Positions 25,500 to 35,542 are shown, counted from the stretch's first letter. The stretch is 64,000 nucleotides of DNA from CAJINA01 sp964636125 (GCA_964636125.1 CAZWPX010000013.1:1-64000); one strand, 5' to 3'. Made by a program: numbers and translations. Notes: generated by a model not told the origin, from the sequence alone.

Positions 25500-26792
25500 T
25501 CAGTCATCAAAATCCCCTTCGGGTCCTTTATCGGATTCAATGGCCGCCGCCCGTTCCGCTATCTTTTCAGGGGTCCACTGGGCCGGATCTTCGATCCGTC
25601 CAATCTTGGCGCCCGGGTCGTGTGAGCCCGCGGTGATAATGGCTTCAATGGCGATATCCGCGGTGTCCGTGGCATTGAAGACTTCGGTAAGCATCTGGTG
25701 GACAAAATCTTCCACCCGTTTAACCATGCGGGCTTTAATGTCAGCCGGCTGTCCCAGGAGATGGTTCTCAAAGGGAAGATTCAATTTCTTGTAATTGCCG
25801 CCTTTGATCCCGGCCTCGTCTGCGTAGGCCTTCATTTTGGCCCACATCTCTTCGGTGACACCGGCGTTTTTAACTTTTATGAAGCCCCCGTTTTCATCGA
25901 GAATGGCATTGCCATAGTCATTGACCTCAAAACCCCAGGAGATCATCTGCAAGGCGGTGGCCACATTGGCCTTGGTGGTTTTTGTCCTGGCGGCAATCTC
26001 CCGCAGGCGATCAGAGTTGTTTCCAGAGGTACCATGCTGGGCCCCGGATATGCCATAGGGCGCCAGGGCGGTGTGGATATCGGCGGTCAAGGGTACCTGG
26101 ATGCCCTGCCCGCTGGCTTCAATGCCGTGGGTGGTGCCGTTGTTAAGGGCTATCCACTCCGGGAAGATGTCATGGGCATTGAGGCCCTGGATGAGAAACA
26201 GGGCTTCCTCTGCGGTGGACAACCCCAGTTTGCCCTTGATTTCCCCGATCTCCGTTTCAAGGCCGGCCCATTGGGGAATGAACGGATTGAGTTCAAGATT
26301 GGCCAGCAGGTTCTGGTCATCCGGCATATGGGAAGCGTCAATGGCAATAGAGGTGATGCCGGCATCAAACAGGGTGGGGATTTCGATTTTGGCCGGGCCA
26401 ATATCTTCCGGGGTCTTGATACCGTAGTGATCAGCGTGAATCGCTACCGGGACGGTAATGCCCATCTCGTTGCACAGGGCGTCCACCTGGCGGGCGATGT
26501 TCCAGTAATTCACGGCGCAATACGCGTTGGCACCGCCTTCTGAACGGGCAATTTCGATGATCAGGCAGCTGTTGGCCCGCTGGGCAGCGGCCAGGGCGCC
26601 CCGGATGACAAAATAACTGCGGCCGTTGGCGGCAATGGATATGGCGGCGCCTTTTTTCAGCATGGCGCGATCAATGTACTTTCCACTTACAATAAGTGCC
26701 CGGGAGTTGGGGAACAGCTTGACAATATTCGGCGGGCGGCCGACGGACAACGCCTGGGCAAAACTCTCAGAAGAACCTGAAGATATTGACAT
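25500..26792 (-). CDS. Class II fructose-bisphosphate aldolase-like protein
   Basis: 430 residues. The zinc site motif VPVAIHADHYGIKTPEDIG corresponds to the H-A-D-H of class II aldolases. SIAIDASHMPDDQNLLANLE and ISGAQHGTSGNNSDRLREIA hold the further His and phosphate-binding regions. It is longer than the 280-360 residues typical of FbaA and belongs to the longer type seen in anaerobes. The likely reaction is FBP cleavage or formation in glycolysis/gluconeogenesis; a tagatose-bisphosphate role is the alternative. RBS AAAGGAGGG precedes the ATG at 26792. Confidence 0.85.
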   Translation of the reverse strand: MSISSGSSESFAQALSVGRPPNIVKLFPNSRALIVSGKYIDRAMLKKGAAISIAANGRSYFVIRGALAAAQRANSCLIIEIARSEGGANAYCAVNYWNIARQVDALCNEMGITVPVAIHADHYGIKTPEDIGPAKIEIPTLFDAGITSIAIDASHMPDDQNLLANLELNPFIPQWAGLETEIGEIKGKLGLSTAEEALFLIQGLNAHDIFPEWIALNNGTTHGIEASGQGIQVPLTADIHTALAPYGISGAQHGTSGNNSDRLREIAARTKTTKANVATALQMISWGFEVNDYGNAILDENGGFIKVKNAGVTEEMWAKMKAYADEAGIKGGNYKKLNLPFENHLLGQPADIKARMVKRVEDFVHQMLTEVFNATDTADIAIEAIITAGSHDPGAKIGRIEDPAQWTPEKIAERAAAIESDKGPEGDFDD

Positions 26793-26914
26793 TTTTCCCT
26801 CCTTTGATCATTTACGGGAAGGTCACGCGAGTTGGGTGGAATTAAAGCTCAGCCGGTTTTGTAATTATGGCTGGTTACTCCTCAAAGTCGGATACCTGCT
26901 GCGGCCGGGCGGTG

Positions 26915-27460
26915 CTACCCGTTAAACTCACAGCTTAACAGCGCCTTTCTGATGACCTCGAAAACATCGCCAAACCGCAGGAGACCGGTGACGGTTGCGC
27001 CGTTTTTGACGACCAGGGGCTGGTGAACACCCATGACATAGAGGTTTAACGCTTTTTCGGCGGTATCGGTTTCCTGCAGGTATTCAATGCTTTCAGGCGT
27101 GTGCATAACTTCGGCAACTGACTTTTTCCCGCCGCGCTGGCAGATACTCAATTCCGTATCCCCCCACAGGTTGAATTCCTTTACCGCTTTCATGACGAAA
27201 TCCTTGGTGAGGATCCCCCCGCTGGTGCCTTCCAGGACTTTTTCATAGGCGGGCTCCAGGGCGCGAAAGATGTCAATCATGGTCACTTTGCCTGAAAAGT
27301 TACCGCTGCTGTCTACCACAACGGCATCCCGATGGGCGCGTTTATTGCTCTGTCTTTCAGACTCAAGCGCCTGCAGAACATCAACCAGGGTATCTGATCT
27401 TTTAACTGTCACATAGTTGGAAATAGGGATCATCAATTCCTTTATAATAACTTCTTGCAT
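26915..27460 (-). CDS. CBS-domain protein
   Basis: 181 residues made of two CBS motifs: residues ~8-75 (MIPISNYVTVKRSDTLVDVL; DAVVVDSSGNFSGKVTMIDI) and ~115-175 (VMHTPESIEYLQETDTAEKA; HQPLVVKNGATVTGLLRFGD). Such free-standing Bateman pairs bind adenine nucleotides and act as sensors. No catalytic domain is attached and the neighbours give no clear partner. The RBS is GCGAGGTAAAACA before the ATG at 27460. Confidence 0.85.
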   Translation of the reverse strand: MQEVIIKELMIPISNYVTVKRSDTLVDVLQALESERQSNKRAHRDAVVVDSSGNFSGKVTMIDIFRALEPAYEKVLEGTSGGILTKDFVMKAVKEFNLWGDTELSICQRGGKKSVAEVMHTPESIEYLQETDTAEKALNLYVMGVHQPLVVKNGATVTGLLRFGDVFEVIRKALLSCEFNG

Positions 27461-27738
27461 TGTTTTACCTCGCCTAGATAATTAAGATTTCGCTTGTTTT
27501 GGTACAAATCAGAACAGGGCGCCGTGAGACTGCAGAGCCTGCCACTTTTGCATGAACTGGCAGGTCCTTCCGGGGCCTGAATTAAACCGGCCGAATCTAT
27601 CTAACACAGATTCAAATACAGAATGAGGGCCATAATGTCAATCCGTCTCCTGAATAAACTGGTTGAATATCAGGAACGTATTGTATAGAACCGGGATGCA
27701 TACCCCTAATTACTCAACTTTCGGGACTGTTTGGAATT

Positions 27739-29689
27739 ATGAAACTGCGTAATATTCTGCTGCTGTTTATTTTTGTCATCGGCCCCGCCTGTGCGCCGAA
27801 ACAAGTCGCCGTTGAGACGGTGCCGGAAAAACCGCCTGTGCCGGTGGTGTCGCCGGAGGAGCGCTTTGAACAGGCCCAGGTGCTAATCAACAAAAAGGCA
27901 TATGCAGCCGCGGCCCGGGTGTATCTCGATTTTGTGGCCGCAGCGCCCGATCACTCCCGGGCGCCGGAGGCGTTGCTGCAGGCCGGGACCGCCTACTTTT
28001 TAAAGGGTGATTATAGGCGTGCGCGCAGTGTCTACCAGAAAATCCTGTCAGATTACCCGGCCACCGGGCCTGCCGGCGATGCCCGGGTGGAGATCCTGCA
28101 AACTTACTATTACGAAGGGGAGTTCGAGTCCCTTCTGGCCCAGGCCGAATCTATCTTAAAGACTGCTGTCCCAGAATCAAAACAACTGAAATTATATGAA
28201 ATTCTCGGGGATACCTATATGGCCCTGGATGCGCCCGTGGAGGCAGCCTATACCTATGCCCGGGCTTATGAAATCACGTCGGGCCCGCTTGGGGATGAAT
28301 TGTATGCCCGGCTCAAGTCCGCCCTGCGGTTGATGGAACGGGACCAGATCGGCACCCTGACCGACCGGTTGGAGAACCCTGAGTTGAAGCGGCTGGTTGA
28401 TGAACTGGCCCATGCCCTCATCTACAAACGGTTTACAATCGGTTGTCTTTTGCCTTTGAGCGGCAAGTACGAGGCTTACGGACAACGGGCACTCAATGGT
28501 GTGCAGCTGGCCCTCAATAAGTCATCCGCAGCCGCCGCAAACCCGCTTATTGAGGTCATCATCAAGGATACCCGTTCAGACCCGGCGGTGGCCGTTAAAG
28601 CGGTGGACGACTTTTACGAGAAAGGTGTGGCCGCCATCATCGGTCCCATCGTGACGGCTGAGCCGGCCGCCCGGGCGGCCCAGGCGCGGCACCTGCCTAT
28701 CATCACGTTTACCCAGAAAGCGCCGATTGCGGATATCGGTGATTTTGTCTTCCGAAACTTTTTTACACCCCGGATGCAGGTCCAGACCATCGTGTCTTAT
28801 TCGGTAGCGGATCTCGGGGCCCGGCGGTTTGCCATCCTCTACCCGGAGGAAAAGTACGGCCGGACCTTTATGAACCTTTTCTGGGACGAAGTCGATCGCC
28901 AGGGCGGCCGGGTGGTCGCTGTCGAATCCTATGATGTAAAAACCACTGATTTTGCCAAACCCATCAAAAAACTGGTGGGCCTGCACTACAGAATTCCGGC
29001 GGACATTCAGGCCCGGGCTGAGCGTATCTGGCCCCCCTACAGCCGAACACCGGTGGGTACCTGTGACGGCTTTGAAAAAATTCCGGGACTCCTATACCCT
29101 CTACCCGCTGAGCTTGCCTGCTGGCCAACAGTCANNNNNNNNNNCAGAAGATGAAATCCCGGACTGTATTCCGGCCGCGAATCCCGAGTCAAAAGAGGCC
29201 GAAGAACCGCCATCGATAGTCGACTTTGATGCGATCTTCATCCCGGACGCACCCAACATGGCGGGTCTCATTATACCCCAGCTTGCATTTTATGACGTGA
29301 ATGAAATTGCCCTGCTGGGTACCAACCTGTGGAGTTCCCCCACGTTGATCGAGATGAGTCGTGAATACGTCCAGGGTGCCATCGTGCCCGACGGGTTTTA
29401 TGCCGACAGCACACGGCCGCAGACACGCAATTTTGTGGCGGATTACCAGGCGGCGTTTGACGCAGGGCCCGGCTATATGGAGGCCATTGGTTTTGATACC
29501 GCCCAACTGGTCCTGGAACTGGTGAACCGGTCGGATATCCTGTCACGCAATGACCTCAGGGATGAACTGCTGCGCGTGGCTGATTTCCAGGGTGCCACCG
29601 GGGCTACATCTTTTGATTACAACGGAGATGTGTACAAACCGCTTTTCCTGATGAAGATCAAGGGCGGTAATTTTATCGAGATAGAATGA
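27739..29689 (+). CDS. LppC/LpoA-like periplasmic-binding lipoprotein with TPRs, broken by an assembly gap
   Basis: It starts MKLRNILLLFIFVIGPAC, a lipoprotein signal with a lipobox-like cysteine. TPR-like repeats follow (residues ~45-160). A type I periplasmic-binding fold then begins at FTIGCLLPLSGKYEAYGQRA, and continues with AIIGPIVTAEPAARAA and FAILYPEEKYGRTF. After the run of N the frame differs by one, resuming at IVDFDAIFIPDAPNMAGLI and ending FLMKIKGGNFIEIE. The sequence is one gene with a gap of unknown true length, not two genes. Relatives activate penicillin-binding proteins or act as substrate-binding proteins. Its stop overlaps the waaA start (ATGA). Confidence 0.8.
29135..29144. 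other. Assembly gap (10 N)
   Basis: Ten undetermined bases inside the LppC-like gene. The reading frame changes across it, so the real gap is not simply 10 bases, or there is an adjacent error. Confidence 0.99.
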
Positions 29690-30990
29690 ATTTTCCCTTG
29701 TTGATATACATGCTGGCCGGTTCCATCCTGTTTTGCCTGGCCTTTCCCTTCTTCCTGATTTACACGCGGGTGACCGGAAAACACCGTGAGGGCTTGATCC
29801 AGCGGTTGGGATACTACCGCCGGGCGGTTGCTGAAAAGGGCGGCCGATCCGTCAGGGTTTGGGTGCAGGCCGCATCGGTGGGAGAGGTTGCGGCCGCTGT
29901 TCCGATCATTGAAGCGCTTTTGCGGGAACTGCCGAGCGCGGAAATTATACTTTCCACCACAACCGCTCACGGGCAGGCGGCCGCCCGGAACATCAGGGGG
30001 CCGGTGTTGACCTGTGTGTTTGCACCGGTCGATTTTCTGGTCTCGGTGGCATTGGCCCTGCAAACTGTAAAACCAGACATCCTGGTTTTCGTTGAGACCG
30101 AGATCTGGCCCAGCTGGCTCTACCTGGCACACCGGCAAGGTATTCCGGCGGTCATGGTGAACGGCCGCATATCAGTACGTTCCGTGAAGGGGTATCGCCG
30201 GATTCGCGCCCTGATTGGACCGCTGCTGGCTACCGTGGACGCTTTCAGCATGATCCATACGCAGGACGCGGCCCGACTAAAAAGCCTGGGGGTGGCAGCA
30301 GAGAAGATCAAGGTCAACGGGAACGCCAAATATGACCGTCTGGCCGGGATGGTTCAGCCCGCGGCAAGGCGCGCGATGGCGGACCTTTTTAATCTGACCG
30401 GTCATGAGCCGGTGCTCGTGGCCGGCAGCCTGAGAAGGGGGGAGGAAACCCTCCTGCTCGACGTTTTTAAAACGGTTCAGCAGGCTTTCCCGAACCTGGT
30501 TTGCGTTATCGCGCCCCGGCATATGAACCGGGCCGCCCCCATCGCCGCCCGGGCCAGGCAGCTCAAAATAGAGGTCCAGATGCGATCCGGGCTGCAGCCG
30601 CCCTCCGGCCGTCGGCAGGCACCGCTGGTAATCCTTGATACCCTGGGCGAACTCCAGGCGACCTATGCGGTGGCAGCGGTCTCTTTTTGCGGCGGCAGCC
30701 TGGTCCCGCTGGGCGGGCAGAATGTCCTCGAAGCGGCTGCCTGGGGGACACCCGTGCTTTTCGGTCCTTCAATGGAAGATTTCCAGGCCGAGAAGGAACT
30801 GCTGCTGGCCTCGGGGGGCGGGCGTGAAGTGTCCAGCCAGCGGGAGCTGGCCCGGCAAATCCTCTATTACCTTTCCCATCCAGATGCAGCGGCCCTGTCA
30901 GGCCAGGCGGGGCAGGCGGCGGTTTTTGCGAATACCGGTGCTTCCCGGAAGCACGCCAAAGTCATTTGGCGTAGCCTGACACATTCCTGA
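29686..30990 (+). CDS. waaA: 3-deoxy-D-manno-octulosonic acid (Kdo) transferase
   Basis: 434 residues. The N-terminal TM anchor is IYMLAGSILFCLAFPFFLIY. WVQAASVGEVAAAVPIIEAL carries the catalytic Glu region, and LVFVETEIWPSWLYLAHRQG and GGSLVPLGGQNVLEAAAWGT (CMP-Kdo site) are hallmark blocks. It adds Kdo to lipid A precursor at the inner membrane. The ATG overlaps the preceding stop by 4 bases. Together with kdsD and gmhA it shows a complete-type LPS core. Confidence 0.95.
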   Translation: MNFPLLIYMLAGSILFCLAFPFFLIYTRVTGKHREGLIQRLGYYRRAVAEKGGRSVRVWVQAASVGEVAAAVPIIEALLRELPSAEIILSTTTAHGQAAARNIRGPVLTCVFAPVDFLVSVALALQTVKPDILVFVETEIWPSWLYLAHRQGIPAVMVNGRISVRSVKGYRRIRALIGPLLATVDAFSMIHTQDAARLKSLGVAAEKIKVNGNAKYDRLAGMVQPAARRAMADLFNLTGHEPVLVAGSLRRGEETLLLDVFKTVQQAFPNLVCVIAPRHMNRAAPIAARARQLKIEVQMRSGLQPPSGRRQAPLVILDTLGELQATYAVAAVSFCGGSLVPLGGQNVLEAAAWGTPVLFGPSMEDFQAEKELLLASGGGREVSSQRELARQILYYLSHPDAAALSGQAGQAAVFANTGASRKHAKVIWRSLTHS

Positions 30991-31180
30991 CCAGGGATTT
31001 TTTCTTAAGCCCTCAGCTTCCGGGTTTCAACTTACGGCAGGTTTTTACTCGTATCTGGCGTTCTCAATGGCACGTGGTTGTCAATATCTTGTCGTTATAG
31101 AGGGGTGTAGCGCGCAGAATTCCCAACAGGAGGACATCACCTTTTCGTGGACGGGATTCACCTGCTGATAGGTGCTGGCT

Positions 31181-32506
31181 TCATTCTGCGATCAGGTAGC
31201 CCTGGCCGGTGGCTTCCAGGACGGTGCGCCAGAGTTTACCGTGGGGCTGCACCTGCTTGCGTTTTCCCACGGATGCCGCCAGTGGAATGTGCACAAAGTG
31301 GTTGTTCCAGTGACCAATGAGCAGTTTTGTTTTCCCGGCCAGGCCTGCGTGAACCGCGTCTCTGCCCAAAAAGCCGCAGAAAACACTGTCGTTGGCGTTG
31401 GCCGGCAGGCTGCGGATCATATAGCTGGGGTCGATGTATTTCAGGGAAACATCTGTATTTTTAATTTTAAAGTAGGCGAGGATTTCCTGCTTAAGCAGCA
31501 GGCCGATATCCTTAAGACGGATGTTGCCGGATTCATCGCGTTCGGATTTTTCCTCCGAAAAGTATTTCTGGCCGGCGCCTTCAGCCGCCACAATGACGGC
31601 GTGGCCGGTGTTGAGCAGTCTTTTTTCAAGGGCCTCCAGGAAGCCGCCTGGACCCTGGATGTCAAAATCAATTTCCGGAATCAGGACAAAATTTACATCC
31701 TGCTGGGCCAGGGTGGCCGTGGCGGCGATAAAGCCGGAGTGCCGCCCCATGAGTTTTATCAAGCCGATTCCATTGGGATAGCCTTTGGCCTCATTGTGGG
31801 CGCCCTTGATCGCGCCGGTGGCAACCTGTACCGCGGTATCGAATCCAAAAGACCGGGACACCAGGTGGATGTCGTTGTCAATGGTCTTGGGAATGCCGAT
31901 CACACTGATTTTCAACCCGCGCTGTGTAACCGCGTCGGCGATTTTGCTGGTCGCCATAAGCGTTCCATCGCCGCCCACCATGAAAAGAATGCCAATGTTT
32001 GAGCGTTCCAGGCTGTCGACAACTGCTTCGATATCCTGGGGGCCGCGGGAGGATCCGAGGATGGACCCGCCCATGTTCAGGATGTCGGAGACCGCCGCCG
32101 GGGCCAGGTCCATGAAGTCGTGGCCGTATTCCGAGATGAAACCCTGGAGCCCGTAGCGGATACCGTAAATATTGCGGACGCCGTAGTGGTAGTAAAGTTC
32201 CAGGACAATGGCCCGGATAATATCATTCAAACCGGGGCACAGGCCGCCGCAGGTGGCAATGGCGCAGCGCAGCTTGCTGGGATCAAAGTATATGTGGCGG
32301 CGCGGACCGGCCAGTTCGAAAGCCGGCAGTGCGCGTCCCTGGGACAAAATTGAGCTGATTTCAGAGGGTCGGACCGAGATGCAGATCCGGTCATCATCCC
32401 CGATGAAGTACTGGCCCTGGGGGGTGATGTGATCCTGCAGCATAGGGGAAGAAATTTTGGGTTCACCGAGGGATTCAATGGTTGGGTCAAAGTCGCCAAA
32501 GTCCAT
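31181..32506 (-). CDS. pfkA: ATP-dependent 6-phosphofructokinase (TP0108/group III type)
   Basis: 441 residues from MDFGDFDPTIESLGEPKISS. It is longer than classic PfkA (~320). Motifs: ATCGGLCPGLNDIIRAIV, MVGGDGTLMATSKIADA with GGDGT (ATP rather than PPi type), IGIPKTIDNDIHLVSRSFGF and LIKLMGRHSGFIAATATLA. The start at 32506 follows AGGAGAACCGTT; a longer frame adds 16 unconserved residues. It is 22 bases from the end of kdsD on the same strand. Confidence 0.92.
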   Translation of the reverse strand: MDFGDFDPTIESLGEPKISSPMLQDHITPQGQYFIGDDDRICISVRPSEISSILSQGRALPAFELAGPRRHIYFDPSKLRCAIATCGGLCPGLNDIIRAIVLELYYHYGVRNIYGIRYGLQGFISEYGHDFMDLAPAAVSDILNMGGSILGSSRGPQDIEAVVDSLERSNIGILFMVGGDGTLMATSKIADAVTQRGLKISVIGIPKTIDNDIHLVSRSFGFDTAVQVATGAIKGAHNEAKGYPNGIGLIKLMGRHSGFIAATATLAQQDVNFVLIPEIDFDIQGPGGFLEALEKRLLNTGHAVIVAAEGAGQKYFSEEKSERDESGNIRLKDIGLLLKQEILAYFKIKNTDVSLKYIDPSYMIRSLPANANDSVFCGFLGRDAVHAGLAGKTKLLIGHWNNHFVHIPLAASVGKRKQVQPHGKLWRTVLEATGQGYLIAE

Positions 32507-32528
32507 AACCGTTCTCCTGACAAACGCG

Positions 32529-33503
32529 CTATCTTCCGTTGAATTTAAACTCACCTTTTCCGAGAATGTCGTGCAGATGCAAAAGGCCCTGTATCCGGCC
32601 GTCCGGGTCTGTAATGGGCAGCACGGTAATTTGGTACTGTTCCATCAGGTTGAGGGCGTCATAGGCGGGCGCCTGCGGTGAGAGGGTCCGCGGATTTTTG
32701 GTCATGACGCTGTCAACCGGTTGATCAAGAGATGCATTTTTACGGGCGATACAGCGGCGGACATCCCCATCGGTGAGAATACCGACCAGGGTGTCGGTGG
32801 CGGCTACCACAAAAACGACCCCCAATTCCCGGGCGTCGATGGCTTCCACCGCGGCTCTTATGGATGCGCCCGTCTGTACGGCCGGAACCTTGGTACCGGC
32901 CAGCATCAGTTCCGCAACCTTGTTGGTCAGCCGTTGGCCGAGCGCGCCACCAGGGTGAAACCGCTTGAAATCACTGCTTTTAAAGTCTTTTTTGTTGGTA
33001 AGCACAACCGCCAGGGCGTCGCCCATGGCCAAAAGCGCGGTGGTACTTGTGGTGGGCGCCAGGCCCAGGGGGCAGGCCTCTTTTTCAACCCCTATGTCCA
33101 GGACCAGGTCGCTGTTATGGGCCAGGGTCGAGTTCAGGTTGCCGGTGAGGGCGACTATCTTACACCCTATTTTTTTGATGCTTGGCACCAGGGCATTCAA
33201 TTCCTCGGTTTCACCGCTGTTAGAAAGTGCCAGGAGGATATCATCCGCGCCGACAATCCCAAGGTCTCCGTGCAGGGCCTCAACCGGGTGCAGGAACAGG
33301 GAGAATGTTCCGGTGCTGTTCAAGGTGGCCACTATTTTACGGCCGATCAGCCCCGATTTGCCGATTCCGCTGACGACCAGCCGCCCGCGAGATTTCAGGA
33401 TAAGGTCAATCACCCGGGTGAAACTGTCGTCCAGTTTCCCGGCTATCTCCAATATACCGGCGGCCTCGAGTTCGAGGACGTCTATGGCTTGCTTTTTGAT
33501 CAT
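32529..33503 (-). CDS. kdsD: D-arabinose-5-phosphate isomerase (KpsF/GutQ family)
   Basis: 324 residues. The SIS domain (1-195) has LVVSGIGKSGLIGRKIVATL, LFLHPVEALHGDLGIV and LALSNSGETEELNALVPSIK. Two CBS motifs follow (~205-320). It isomerises ribulose 5-phosphate to arabinose 5-phosphate, the first step to Kdo for LPS. It is the upstream partner of pfkA on the minus strand. Confidence 0.93.
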   Translation of the reverse strand: MIKKQAIDVLELEAAGILEIAGKLDDSFTRVIDLILKSRGRLVVSGIGKSGLIGRKIVATLNSTGTFSLFLHPVEALHGDLGIVGADDILLALSNSGETEELNALVPSIKKIGCKIVALTGNLNSTLAHNSDLVLDIGVEKEACPLGLAPTTSTTALLAMGDALAVVLTNKKDFKSSDFKRFHPGGALGQRLTNKVAELMLAGTKVPAVQTGASIRAAVEAIDARELGVVFVVAATDTLVGILTDGDVRRCIARKNASLDQPVDSVMTKNPRTLSPQAPAYDALNLMEQYQITVLPITDPDGRIQGLLHLHDILGKGEFKFNGR

Positions 33504-33666
33504 ATTATTTTTGCCTTTTGGGACTGGCCCTCATGGCCAGGTCGGAGTAAGTAGGCTATGCAATCATGGATGATGCAAGTGCCATTGGGGCAAGGTGGCA
33601 ATTATCCATGCAAAAATCAAGTGTTCTTTTGGCCTGACCAGCCTGGATTGCGGGATGTTTTTTCTA

Positions 33667-33695
33667 TTGACAAGCAAAGATGTGGTGATTATAGT
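33667..33695 (+). promoter_or_regulatory. Strong sigma-70-type promoter for the PxxKW gene
   Basis: TTGACA at 33667-33672, a 17-base spacer, then TATAGT at 33690-33695: a near-consensus housekeeping promoter. Transcription would start near 33702, leaving a leader of about 88 bases before the TTG start at 33790. Confidence 0.7.
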
Positions 33696-33721
33696 CCCGC
33701 GAAATTACGGAACCTGACTCT

Positions 33722-33755
33722 AAAGGCCGGGATTTTTCTCCCAGGCCTTTTTTTA
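33722..33755 (+). terminator. Intrinsic terminator hairpin in the PxxKW leader (possible attenuator)
   Basis: AAAGGCCGGG and CCC-A-GGCCTTT pair around ATTTTTCT, followed by a continuing run of T. It lies between the promoter at 33667 and the RBS of the downstream gene, so most transcripts may stop here unless the hairpin is prevented from forming. Confidence 0.7.
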
Positions 33756-33789
33756 GATTCAAAAACCATTCAATGAGGAGGATATACCC

Positions 33790-34071
33790 TTGCTTTGTAC
33801 AACTATTAGAGAAGGTCACGAGTGCCATTTTATGACATCCGCCGGTTGCTCTTACAACGGCGGTGCCTGCCATGAGGTCGTTGAGAAGTGCGACAGCTGT
33901 AACCGTAAATCCGAATACGCATCCAAGTGGTACTGCACAGCCTGCCCGGAGCCGGACGCCAAATGGAAGCACGGCAACTGCAATCTGGCTACCCACGTCA
34001 AATCAACTGTCGTTACAAAGACGCAGAAAATCAATCCGATTAAAGCTTCCAAGCGTGCCAACCGGGCCTAG
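33790..34071 (+). CDS. PxxKW-family cysteine-rich protein
   Basis: 93 residues with 10 cysteines in paired spacing (ECHFMTSAGCSYNGGACH; EKCDSCNRKSEYASKWYC; CTACPEPDAKWKHGNC). PEPDAKWKHGNC contains the family PxxKW block. Such proteins are known from Desulfobacterota with unknown function; the cysteines probably bind zinc or an Fe-S centre. The tail is Lys/Arg-rich, which could contact nucleic acid. The TTG start at 33790 follows a strong GAGGAGGA. A near-consensus promoter and a leader terminator lie upstream, and a perfect terminator follows, so it is a monocistronic, strongly expressed unit. Confidence 0.85.
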   Translation: MLCTTIREGHECHFMTSAGCSYNGGACHEVVEKCDSCNRKSEYASKWYCTACPEPDAKWKHGNCNLATHVKSTVVTKTQKINPIKASKRANRA

Positions 34072-34113
34072 CCTTTAGCCAATCCCGGTAAAAACCAAAC
34101 ACGTTTACCAAAA

Positions 34114-34145
34114 CCCCCGGCCTTGAAAAGGCCGGGGGTTTTTTT
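34114..34145 (+). terminator. Rho-independent terminator after the PxxKW gene
   Basis: CCCCCGGCCTT and AAGGCCGGGGG form an 11-bp perfect stem with a 3-base loop, followed by seven T. A classic strong intrinsic terminator 42 bases after the stop. Confidence 0.92.
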
Positions 34146-34234
34146 GCCTTGACATATTTCCTTTGTCGCCTGTAAGTGATAAGGTTCAAATTTTAATGAC
34201 ATTTTTGGCTTTAACTTTTCCACGGGAGTGAGAA

Positions 34235-35542
34235 ATGAACCCCATCGCAGAGGAACTCAACGGTGTAATTTCGGCGGGCAATGCCCACCTGTTCAACATG
34301 CTGTCTGAAATTGGCAAAAACCTGTTTTTCCCCAAAGGCATTTTAAGCCAGAGTGCTGAGGCCAAAGAAAAAGCGTATGCCATTAATGCCACCATCGGGA
34401 TTGCCAAGGAATCCGGCCATACGATGAAACTGGACTCGGTGGCCGCATTTGTGAATGATATTCCGGCGAGTGGCTACCTCACCTACGCGCCTTCGTTCGG
34501 CATCCCTGATCTGAGGCGGGCCTGGAAGGATTCCCTGTTTGCGAAGAATCCCTCCCTGGCAGGTAAAGATATCAGCCTTCCCGTGGTGACTAACGGGATT
34601 ACCCATGCCATTGCCATTTTTGCGGATGTCTGGATCGATCCCGGCGATGTGATTATCCTGCCGGAAATGATGTGGGGAAATTACAATCTGATCCTGAACG
34701 TGCGCAAAGGGGCCCGCATCAGCCACTACGAACTTTTTGACGCCGCGGGTGGGTTTAACCTGGAGGCGTTTGAAAACACTGTGCGGGCGGAGGCGGTTCA
34801 AAACAGCAAGATTACCGTGATGCTGAACTTTCCCCAGAACCCTTCCGGGTACACCGCCACAGAAACTGAAGGCCAGCGGATTGTTGAGATCCTCACCGAT
34901 GTCGCCCGCGGCGGGACCGACGTGATGGCTGTGTTTGACGATGCCTATTTCGGGCTCTTCTATGAAGACGATACCCTGAAAGAGTCCCTGTTTGCACGCC
35001 TCTGCCAGGCCCATCCGCGACTGCTGGCCATAAAGCTTGACGGCGCCACCAAGGAGAATTTTGTCTGGGGTCTGAGATCGGGCTTTATTACCTACGGCTG
35101 CCCTGTGGAAACTGATGCGGCAGCGGTTTATGATGCCCTGGAAAGGAAAACCGCCGGGGCGGTCCGGGGCAATATTTCAAACGCTTCGCACCTCGGCCAG
35201 GCCATTATCTACCGCTCGATGCAAGCGGACACCTACAAGGCCGAGCAGGCTGAAAAATTCGGTATTTTGAAAGCTCGCGCGGACAGGGTCAAACAAGTGC
35301 TGGCAAACCCAAAATATGCGGCGGCCTGGGATGTTTATCCTTTTAATTCCGGATACTTCATGTGCCTGAAGTTAAAAACTGTGGCGGCGGAAGCCCTCAG
35401 GGTCCACCTGCTTGATAAGTACGGCGTCGGCCTGATCGCACTGGGTGAGAAAAATCTGCGGGTGGCTTTCTCGTGCATTGATGAAGATCAGGTCGAAAAA
35501 CTGTTTAATACGGTCCTGCAGGGGATCGGGGACCTCTCCTGA
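34235..35542 (+). CDS. Aminotransferase class I/II (PLP-dependent)
   Basis: 435 residues. The fold-type I signature is present: MLNFPQNPSGYTATETEG (NPxG), VMAVFDDAYFGLFYED (Asp contacting the PLP nitrogen), LLAIKLDGATKENFVWGLRS with the PLP lysine, and an Arg near RVAFSCIDEDQ for the substrate carboxylate. The N-terminal part (MNPIAEELNGVISAGNAHLF) does not resemble aspartate or aromatic aminotransferases closely, so the amino donor is not predicted. The start follows GGGAGTGAGAA. No operon partner is evident. Confidence 0.85.
   Translation: MNPIAEELNGVISAGNAHLFNMLSEIGKNLFFPKGILSQSAEAKEKAYAINATIGIAKESGHTMKLDSVAAFVNDIPASGYLTYAPSFGIPDLRRAWKDSLFAKNPSLAGKDISLPVVTNGITHAIAIFADVWIDPGDVIILPEMMWGNYNLILNVRKGARISHYELFDAAGGFNLEAFENTVRAEAVQNSKITVMLNFPQNPSGYTATETEGQRIVEILTDVARGGTDVMAVFDDAYFGLFYEDDTLKESLFARLCQAHPRLLAIKLDGATKENFVWGLRSGFITYGCPVETDAAAVYDALERKTAGAVRGNISNASHLGQAIIYRSMQADTYKAEQAEKFGILKARADRVKQVLANPKYAAAWDVYPFNSGYFMCLKLKTVAAEALRVHLLDKYGVGLIALGEKNLRVAFSCIDEDQVEKLFNTVLQGIGDLS

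Noticed and set aside
34149..34178. TTGACA at 34149 as a promoter for the aminotransferase.
   Set aside because: No good -10 box at 16-18 bases (GTAAGT/TAAGTG); it may still work but was not supported enough to list.
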